Assembly (NCBI GenBank): GCA_964019055.1
Contig: OZ025206.1
Location: 2,233,001-2,297,000 of the forward strand
Length of the DNA: 64,000 bases
Source of the DNA: Anthopleura xanthogrammica
Taxonomy: Eukaryota > Cnidaria > Anthozoa > Actiniaria > Actiniidae
Direction of reading: 5' to 3'
The notes beneath the pieces are model-generated. The model was not told the DNA's origin and did no database searches. It saw only the letters and a list, made by a program, of their open reading frames with translations. Within the stretch, counting starts at the first letter, position 1; the number at the start of each line of letters is the position of its first letter. A program made the translations under genes and the position numbers. This document shows, one piece after another, positions 32,795-64,000 of this stretch.

Positions 32795-35137
32795 ATAACC
32801 TAGACGAATTATATATCAAAATGCGCCAAAATTATCCAAAAATTTGAATTTGGTGGTAAGAAGTACATTTGATCACGCGTATCTAAAATATACCCAGTTT
32901 TTCTTGGCCTCGATACTACATAGTATCGACAGACAGCTTTCAACCTTTTTCTGGCTACTACAAATTCTCGCATATGTTCTGTTCTCATGAGCAACCCATA
33001 CGGGTCGAATATATCATTGCTTCGAAGCAATATAGGCTTGTTGCAAATAATTTGGTAAAAAATCCTGGCCAAATCTCCAAATTATTATGTTAAAAGAAAC
33101 TAGTCGGCAAACCCGTGAAACTTCACTCTTCTACTTGAAAAAAAAAATTCTTATTAGGTATTATCTTTACACTATAAATGCTATCCTAACTTAAAAAGTC
33201 AGTTTGCTCGCCATTTTAACTTGATTTTAAGGTATTAATTTCTTCTAGCTAGTTGGTTTGCCATTTGGATCGAAATCTACAATCAGTTCACGTGAACCAC
33301 AGACATTTATTTTCATGGACTTTTGTTTTTTAGCCAGTGTTGACAAATGAATGCAATTTCTTTTAGCCATACCTTGATGAAAAGGAGTAGCAGGATATTT
33401 ACTTGAACATTAGTCTTTTGTAAAAGTAAATCTAAACCAAACGATTCTGCAATAAAAAAGAAATAATCCTTTGAAGTGAGCCTATGAAGCGCGGACGTGC
33501 CGAGTGTCACGTTCCCGATGGCGGGGTGTGACGTCATCCAGTAAATTTACTTGAAAAGGGCCAGCTGAGTTGATCGTCTTCCCCGAAAGGAATTATGGGT
33601 CACTACTTTTGGTTAGCATTTTTCGAGCATTTCCCGAGTATACAATGTAGACTTTTCTTGTTGATTGAAATATAATTCCGCCATGAGTTTGACTAGTGTT
33701 TACGATTAATTTAAAGAAGGAAGAACTCGTATTTCATAAATTCTCTTGGCAGAATAATGGGAAATATTAATCAAAATACGATGTTAAATCCTCAATTCTG
33801 ATTGGTGGGCTTCCACTTATTTAGAAACTGACACACTAAGTTTAGAACAGGTACACTAAATCATTCGCAAAGGAAAAAACTTGTTCTTTGGGTGCGGCTT
33901 CAATGACCAAGAAATGCCACATGGCGTACAGCTGATAATTAATATGATGATTACCAGCTGAGGTAGCTTTGGCGGGCCTGATGGAATATGCATTCAATAT
34001 AAAACAAGTCAAGCACTCTGTTATTTAAAATTCAGGCCGTTTTTGTCAGTTGTCAGTTAAATTTTTAGGGTATTTCTCGGTTGTCAGTAAACCCCATTCA
34101 GACCCTGTTTAACTCTCTATTGAAGATTATTCAATAGTATGAAAAAAAAGAACTTTTTTAAAATTTAATCAGGAAATCAAATGAATATCTATCAATTATT
34201 AATGGCTAAAATAATATTTTCTTTGTCTCTTGTTCATGAAGATCAGCAGCAGCAGCTATAAATTAACTGTTGACAACCCTTAAATTGATCGATCATTTTA
34301 CAAATTGTGTATGGGTAGCAACTTCATGTTACTGCACTAATAATAACATAGTACTGTTGCTCACTAAGATGAGCTGTGATGATGTTTATGTAGAAGATGT
34401 TTACGTTGAATTATACAAATGAGTAAAACGAAATCGTTTATTGAGTCAGGAAGTCTAACTGTTATCTATGCATTATTAATTTATGAACTAACAGTAACAT
34501 AGTATTATTGGTCATCAAGATCACCAGATGTGCGAGAGCAGCTAGAAATTACCTTCTGAAACCTTAACGTTGATCATTGTACAAGTTGTGTACGAGTACA
34601 AACCTACTGCACTAATAATATCATAGTACTATTGGTCATCAAGATCATCAGGTGTGGGAGAGCAGTCAGAAAATACTTTCTGAAACCTTAACATTAATAA
34701 TTGTACAAGTTGTTTAGAAGCACAAACCTACTGCACTAATAATATCATAGTACTATTGGTCATCAATATCATCAGGTTGATCAGTGTGCAAGTTGTGCAC
34801 GAACACAAACCTACTTGAACGTTTCTTCTAACGCGGAGCAAAGTAAGTTATCTTTCAAAAATATAATCAAGGATCATGTAATTCTCTTCGCCAACAATTT
34901 CCCCCCAGTTCAATCCAAACATTTCACCTGCATGGATAAAAGGAATCTTTGATAGACTGAGTTCAGCTTATCTCAGGGACCGCGGAGCGTAATTTTGATC
35001 GGGGGGCTAACGACCACCAAATACTGGAAGCCCTAGGGGGTTTGGGGGCATGCTCCCATCATTGGGGGGGGGGGGGGGGGCTATTCCGCCTCAGTTCATG
35101 ATCTTATGATCCCACAGATATCGTCAATTAAGAGTTT
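32795..35137. other. Intergenic region upstream of the GPCR, with a degenerate minisatellite
   Basis: No gene supported. From about 34230 to 34815 a unit of roughly 125 bp recurs four to five times, marked by CTGCACTAATAATATCATAG, TATTGGTCATCAAGATCA and ACCTTAACGTTGATCATTGT. A poly-G run is at 35063-35080. Local palindromes (GATACTA-CATAGTATC near 32915, ATTGCTTCGAAGCAAT near 33017) stand alone. Confidence 0.6.
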
Positions 35138-36476
35138 TTGATGATGGATGTGAACGATTCCACACATCCTAATGAAACACTGCCACATGATTCCCCTGAA
35201 ATTCCAGGACTGGGAAACCATATAACCACTGCAATAACCACCTTATATTCTATTCTACTTGTCTGGTCTCTGCTTGGTAACGTACTCGTCATCGCTGTCG
35301 TGTATTGCAATCAAAACTTAAAGACAAATATGAACTACTTGATTGTCAATATGGCTGTATCAGACTTGCTCGTTCCCTTGACAACACTGCCACGGATGGT
35401 TTCAGGTCAGATAGTACGGCCAAACGAGTGGTCAGTGGATGGTCCCCTCGGTGAGGCACTGTGTAAACTGGCTCCTTTACTCTCTAATATATCCCCATTT
35501 GTATCATCTTTCAGTCTGGTCAGCATTGCCTCCCTAAGATTTATCGCTGTTGTTTATCCAACTCGTGGACTGAGAAATTTTAAGTCGTAAAACAGCATCG
35601 ATTTTGATGTCGCTCACATGGATGTTTGCCATGGCTCTTTTATCTCCCTACTTTTACACCTTTCGCTTGATAAATGAAGAGGACGAAACCCAATGCATTC
35701 ATTCTTGGTCGCCAGCATTTGACTCTAAAGCTCAAGTGATATTCATTTTCATACTCATAACGGTGGGATATATCATTCCTATGATCGCAATCACCATCAT
35801 GTATACGGTCATTTACTATAAGCTACGTAAAAGCCTTGAAAATGTTAGGGAGTTGATTGAAAAAGAAATTATTCGTTCACGACAGCGGAGAAACACAAGA
35901 ATATTTCGCATGTCAATGACTATAATTGCAGTATTTACCGTTTGCTGGTCTCCACTGTGTGTATTTCAATTGTTATGGAATACCATGGATCCTTCACTAG
36001 CCGATTTGCTAGACGGAGACACATTCGATATAATGTTTTCTGTGTTTTCTTATATGTTTTACCTTCAAGCGGCAATCAATCCCTGTATCGATTTTCTGTT
36101 TTTGAAAGATTTTAGACAAGGACTTAAAACTCTTTGCTGCAGAAACTGTAGAACTGAATCAGCAAACGAACAGATATCTAGTGCGTTAAGTGTATGTTGT
36201 TTTGAGAGAAAACGTGTATATGATGGACATAATAACCACGGCCCAACATCTGCATCACGTAACAACAATACTGATTCTTGGATAGGAATGAACACTATAG
36301 ACGCGCCACAACATCAGGTGAAAACAGGAACCAAGACCAAACCTGTAGAGCATATCACATCTATACCACTTCAGTCTAGGATGAACATCAACACTAGATG
36401 CACCAGAACACCAGGTGGAGATAGTAACCATGACCCAACATGTACACCACCTCACATCAATACCACTTCAGTCTAG
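35138..36476 (+). CDS. Class A (rhodopsin-type) GPCR, peptide-receptor-like, with one frameshift
   Basis: Seven transmembrane segments can be laid out. TM1 is SLLGNVLVIAVVY, TM2 is LIVNMAVSDLLVPLTTLP, TM3 ends SIASLRFIAVVYP (LRF in place of DRY), TM4 is SLTWMFAMALLSPYFY, TM5 is YIIPMIAITIMYTVIYYKL, TM6 is IIAVFTVCWSPLCVFQLLW, and TM7 is QAAINPCIDFLFLKDF (NPCID in place of NPxxY). The conserved Cys pair is LCK at TM3 and QCIHSW in ECL2. N-glycosylation sites NDST and NETL lie at the N-terminus. The frame breaks between TM3 and TM4, around 35577-35600: TAA at 35588 stops the first part and the second resumes in another frame. One base is missing, or two are extra. No intron fits the gap, so this is a pseudogene, a polymorphism or an assembly error. 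Ligand unknown; the overall look is neuropeptide-receptor-like. Confidence 0.85.
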
Positions 36477-36519
36477 GATGAACATCAACACTAGATGCAC
36501 CAGAACACCAGGTGGAGTA
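36364..36519 (+). repeat. Tandem duplication in the GPCR C-terminal tail
   Basis: A block beginning ACCACTTCAGTCTAGGATGA occurs at 36366 and again near 36465, about 99 bp apart. In the first copy TCTAGG is read out of the stop frame; in the second the reading frame meets GTC TAG and ends the protein. The stop codon was thus supplied by the duplication. Confidence 0.75.
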
Positions 36520-36604
36520 ACCATGCAGGAAAGAGTCAGTACCCGCTAGCAATTTCAGTAGTTTGAGCATGAACTTGAGACGACATATTGATGGAAATAA
36601 CGTG

Positions 36605-36610
36605 AATAAA
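36605..36610 (+). other. Poly(A) signal of the GPCR gene
   Basis: AATAAA follows the GPCR stop by about 130 bp. Confidence 0.5.
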
Positions 36611-39600
36611 ACATTTTTCCTACCCTACCCTACCCCAACGCACAAAAATGGCTTGTCCTAGCCTCGTCCCCTTTTTGTCCCCAGGTTACTCGACTCATTG
36701 TCAGCTCTCCCAAATCCAAAATGGCCGGCAGACGCGCGCTTGAGCTCGGTTAGCTAGAGAGGCACATTCATGACGTTATGCCGAAAAGCGAAGAGAGTGG
36801 CCTTGGGGAAAAGGCTACAAGGTTTCAGTGCCCTGTAAATATAACATAAAAGAAGTGACAGACCGGCTTAAGATTTTCTGAAAGAAAATAAGTGAAAATA
36901 AGAAAATGAGTGAAAAGTTTCCATTTCTTCGTTTTATTCGGCTTACTGATAAACTTTCCTCACTCCACTCCGATTTCGGCCGCTCTTCTCCTCCAGTCAA
37001 AAGAGACTGATGTATAAAAGACCGTTCAAAGCATTGCAAAACAAGACAATGGAAATAAAATATACTAACCTGTATTTAAGCCTACTAAATCTACTAATTA
37101 TAATTTTGGCGCCAATAGTGAACTGTCATTTGACAGAGAAAAAAATCCTTGAAATACTAGTATTACTAAAGTAAAAAACGAATGTAAAAAGCTGCAATAT
37201 GTAAATTTTAAAAATGGTATTTTTTCTAGGAGAAAATTATTATAAGGAAAAGGCAAGAAAATGATGGAAAAGCACGCGATTATATATTTGCTGTTTCGCA
37301 GGAAGCCAAGACAAGATGAGAAAGGTGTTTAAATTGGTCGATTTGCATAAGCATTTTTCTTTGTTTACTTTTTGCTTAACTTAAATTCTTTTGAAGCACA
37401 GTTCGAGTTCAGTGTTATATTTGGCCCTACATTTTAGGCGCGTTTAGAAATACTTTAAGACTAATATTTTAGGTTTTTGTGCCTTGCTTTAGGAAGAAAA
37501 ATTCATTATCGTGATGTCTTAATTGTCAATCCAACATGGCTTGGTAAAACAGCTATAAAATTTGGAAGCTCTAAAGAGTTCTAAAATCAAATATTTTTAC
37601 ACTAAACCCAAACTAGAATAATATTAAATCTTACCATGATAATTTCTCTCGATAGCTTGAATTTCCTTGAACTTTTTTAAAGAAACAGTGTAGCCTATAT
37701 CTATATATGGCAGCTTTCACTTCACTTGACGGAATGGAGTTTCTTGTTGGAGCGCTTGTCCAACTCCAAGGTCACTAAGCACTGCCGAAACGACACAGGT
37801 ATCCCAAGCGTAGGATTAGTTTAGTATATAAACTGATCCTGAAGATCCTAACGTCATTGTCGGCGTGCCTTCTACGATCTAACTAAAGTAACTACGACTC
37901 GTCGCTTGGTTTAATAGATTAGATTGTAGGAAAAACACTGAGCAAGAGACATCAAGTGTCAAAATGCTTAAAAATTCCTCTATGAATAGAATTACGATGA
38001 AATCTAACGCCGGTGAGGAGAGAAGCACGTGGAAGGACGTAGCTCGAACGTCGACACTGAACAATGATCACGAAAATAGTTGAAATGTGTCAGGAAAAAT
38101 GATCAGACCGTAGCGGAGAAACATCGGATAACATCATTTTTCGTCGCTGGTGACAAAAGAATTCCGTTCAGTGTTCGATCGAAAAACGTAACAGGCTTTC
38201 ATACGATTTGATTGGCTCCGAGTATCATCCGAAAATATGTACACTTACTTAATTACTTACATGATAACATAGTTCAGGGGGCAGTAGCTACAACAATCCT
38301 TTTGGCCATGTAGAGCTATCAACTCTGAAAATTCATCGTTGGGTTATAACCAGGTGATCTCGATTTGACAGCTCATCAAAAATCAGCCAATCAGAACGCA
38401 GGAATTTGATCAGGCGGTCCATCGAGACGATTGAAATACTTCAACATTTTGCAAGATATGTGTGGAAAAACCTATTTTATCGTGTGTTAATTTTATTATC
38501 AGCGTCAAAGCAGGGTAAATAAGCTAGTCTTTTGTAAGATGCCTAGAGGCATATTTTCATTTTTAAACGTTATTTGATTCATATGAGAAAGGCAAATAAG
38601 TGCTCGAAATCTTTGAAGTTTTCGCTTGTCTCTAGCTAGACAATTCAAATTCGCTACTTGAAGTAAAATCAAGTCAGTGAAGTTCGTAATTTCTTTAACT
38701 TCCTAACAAGCCAAGATAGCACCAGAAATGTGAAATCTTAAATATTCTATAAGCAATTGTTTATAGGCCGTATGTATTTACTTTTAAAACCACGCTCTCA
38801 AGTTCGTTGCACTTTTCTGTTAAAAATAGGTTAAAAAACGTTTTAGGAATTAAAATCTACAATACAACTCTTTGCTTTATTTCCTTGGGAGGTTTTTCTG
38901 GTAAAAAAAAAGGCTCAGTTACAGTCGGTTTAAGATGTTATTTTGCTAACATTGAACTTTAAAAATATTTTTGGACCGCTATAAAAACAACAACAATGCA
39001 TTGCGCGCCTTATCCGAGATCACCTGGAAAGTAAAATAAACCTGAGTAACGCTGGAATGCGGTCTCTTCGACCACTCAAGTGGAAAGGGGCATTCTCGGG
39101 AAAAAACCACATACACACACATAGCAAAACAGGCAACAAAAGATCGTGTTAAAGTCACAGAACTTCCCGCGAATGATTTCAGGGTAAATTTCAAAACACA
39201 TACCAAAAAACTGAAATGCTTTAATATAAACAAAGCCTGTGAGACTAAAATCAATGTTTACACTTTTGCTTTGTTTTCTGCATGTTTTCTTTCTGTCTGC
39301 AAACCTAACTTAATCTTAATCTTAATCTTAACCTAATCTTTAAACAACAAACATGAAAACATTTGTTTTTAACAAACAAAGAGAGAACTATAAAAAGCAC
39401 TTCTTTATTATGATTTTCGTTCGTAGCTCAGTTTTTTTACTGAATTATGTTCTGCTTTGATTTCTTTTATACGGAATGAGTGGTACTGTAGAAATCTCGC
39501 GATCAGTCAGTTTCAGCATCAAAGGCCGGGGGAATGCACGATAATGCAAAGGGAAGAAAAAACAAAAAATAAAAACAAAAACAAAAAGGGAAAGGAAAGG

Positions 39601-40346
39601 AAAAAAAAAAAGGAAGGCAAGTCAAATTTCTTATTTTCCAACACTAAGCAGTACTAGTCAAACCCTTCAGGGCAGAAAAAGAAGTGTTCTGTTTACATTC
39701 CTGTATTGTCAAAAGTTGTATATCTTTATCTCGTAGTAAACCAGCAGCGGTTAGAATCGAAAAAGGTTATGACTTACAAAAACAAATATTCTAACAGCCA
39801 GTAGTAGAGATTATTATAAACTACATATTAGTTAGCTTTATAAAATAACTTTGATATTACGCGTGCTCTGATTGGTCAAAAAGCCATGTTTTATGAGAGC
39901 ATAATACATGCTCACGTCATTTGTTTCTCTCTCGAAAAGTTAGTTATTTTATAAAAGCAATAAAAAACAGTTTTCCGTGTATTATACTCTGATAAAGACA
40001 CGCGGGATGTGGAGAGAACACTTGAGAAGCTGGAAACCACTCCACTACGCGTCGTGGTTTCCTACGCTTCTCTTGTGTTCTCTCCACATCCCGCGTGTCT
40101 TTATCAGAATATAATACACGGAAAACTGTTTTTTATTCCTTAATTCTTAAAGTCGTGACTGGTTTACGACAAGCACTATCACTTCCTTGACAACGCATAT
40201 GATGCCTTGACCCCGATACTATTCAACTCGCTGTCGACTGACCCTGGATCAAATTACATAATTGGCATGGCTTGAAATAACTGTACACTGTTTGATTCTG
40301 CAACAAAACGAATTCAACTGAGTCGTCTTGTACAAGGAAACAAACA
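36611..40346. other. Intergenic region upstream of the SRCR/CUB/FN3/NIDO gene
   Basis: I found no supported coding exon or RNA gene in about 3.7 kb. It holds an A/G-rich tract at 39560-39620 and a large foldback at 39959-40137. The last ~200 bp presumably carry the promoter of the downstream gene, but I see no recognisable motif. Confidence 0.5.
39959..40137. repeat. Large foldback element (arms about 75 bp)
   Basis: AATAAAAAACAGTTTTCCGT...ATGTGGAGAGAACAC on the left is mirrored almost perfectly on the right (GTGTTCTCTCCACATCCCGC...ACTGTTTTTTATT), around a centre CCACTACGCGTCGTGG. The transcript would form a long hairpin. Confidence 0.9.
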
Positions 40347-63900
<23,554 letters not shown>

Positions 63901-64000
63901 GTTTGATACGATCCTTTTATTTTTTGCATTAGTCTGTTCTGTAATGGTATGTGGTAGCGATAAACAAATAAATATTTGTGTGATCTTCTCAAGCTGTACC

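Noticed and set aside
32809..33072. Minus-strand 87-codon frame upstream of the GPCR
   Set aside because: No recognisable motif, no signal peptide, no splice continuity; palindromic local sequence suggests a repeat.
37700..37770. Short ATG frame (MAAFTSLDGMEF...) in the large intergenic region
   Set aside because: Ends after about 23 codons with no donor or family resemblance.

Overview
The window is animal nuclear DNA: AT-rich, intron-dense (GT-AG introns), with single-copy eukaryotic genes and many small inverted-repeat elements. Gene content (a cnidarian-like mix of CDC27, a PDIA5-type disulfide isomerase, RFT1, a rhodopsin-class GPCR and a large SRCR/CUB/FN3/NIDO protein), gene structure and repeat style suggest an anthozoan such as a stony coral. 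That taxonomic call is an inference; no sequence search was run.

Layout. 1-2.6 kb: last four exons and 3'UTR of CDC27 (+). 4.6-20.3 kb: a complete 35-exon PDIA5-type gene (-). I assembled it exon by exon into one open frame of 1,118 residues: a signal peptide, a redox-inactive N-terminal domain, seven thioredoxin domains each with a CxxC site (human PDIA5 has three), an acidic EEPxxP repeat tail and a KEEL ER-retention end. 20.3-20.66 kb: a 331-bp divergent promoter with four CCAAT boxes and an ERSE-II-like site. 20.66-24.0 kb: complete three-exon RFT1 (+), 541 aa. 25.5-30.9 kb: two recently duplicated type II membrane glycosyltransferases of fucosyltransferase-like type (-), one broken by deletions, separated by a tRNA-like sequence inside a 38-bp terminal-inverted-repeat element. 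32.0-32.15 kb: a possible small secreted peptide. 35.1-36.5 kb: a class A GPCR with one frameshift. 40.3-63.9 kb, running off the end: a secreted or membrane mosaic protein with 23 exons in view: signal peptide, 3 SRCR, CUB, FN3, SRCR, CUB, 2 FN3, CUB, 2 FN3, CUB, FN3, Thr/Pro linker, NIDO.

Together, the first 31 kb is rich in secretory-pathway genes: disulfide formation (PDIA5 type), N-glycan precursor assembly (RFT1) and probable glycan capping (fucosyltransferase-like). This may be chance, but the shared PDIA5/RFT1 promoter is physically direct.

The rest is introns and intergenic DNA packed with foldback/MITE-like elements, several in recognisable families with two or three copies here, a decayed Penelope-like retroelement, minisatellites and a tetranucleotide microsatellite. 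The strongest novel points are the seven-site PDI with its recurring 13-nt microexon, the splice-donor minisatellite inside that gene, the tRNA-bearing inverted-repeat element, and the SRCR/CUB/FN3/NIDO architecture built entirely from phase-1 modules and still being duplicated.
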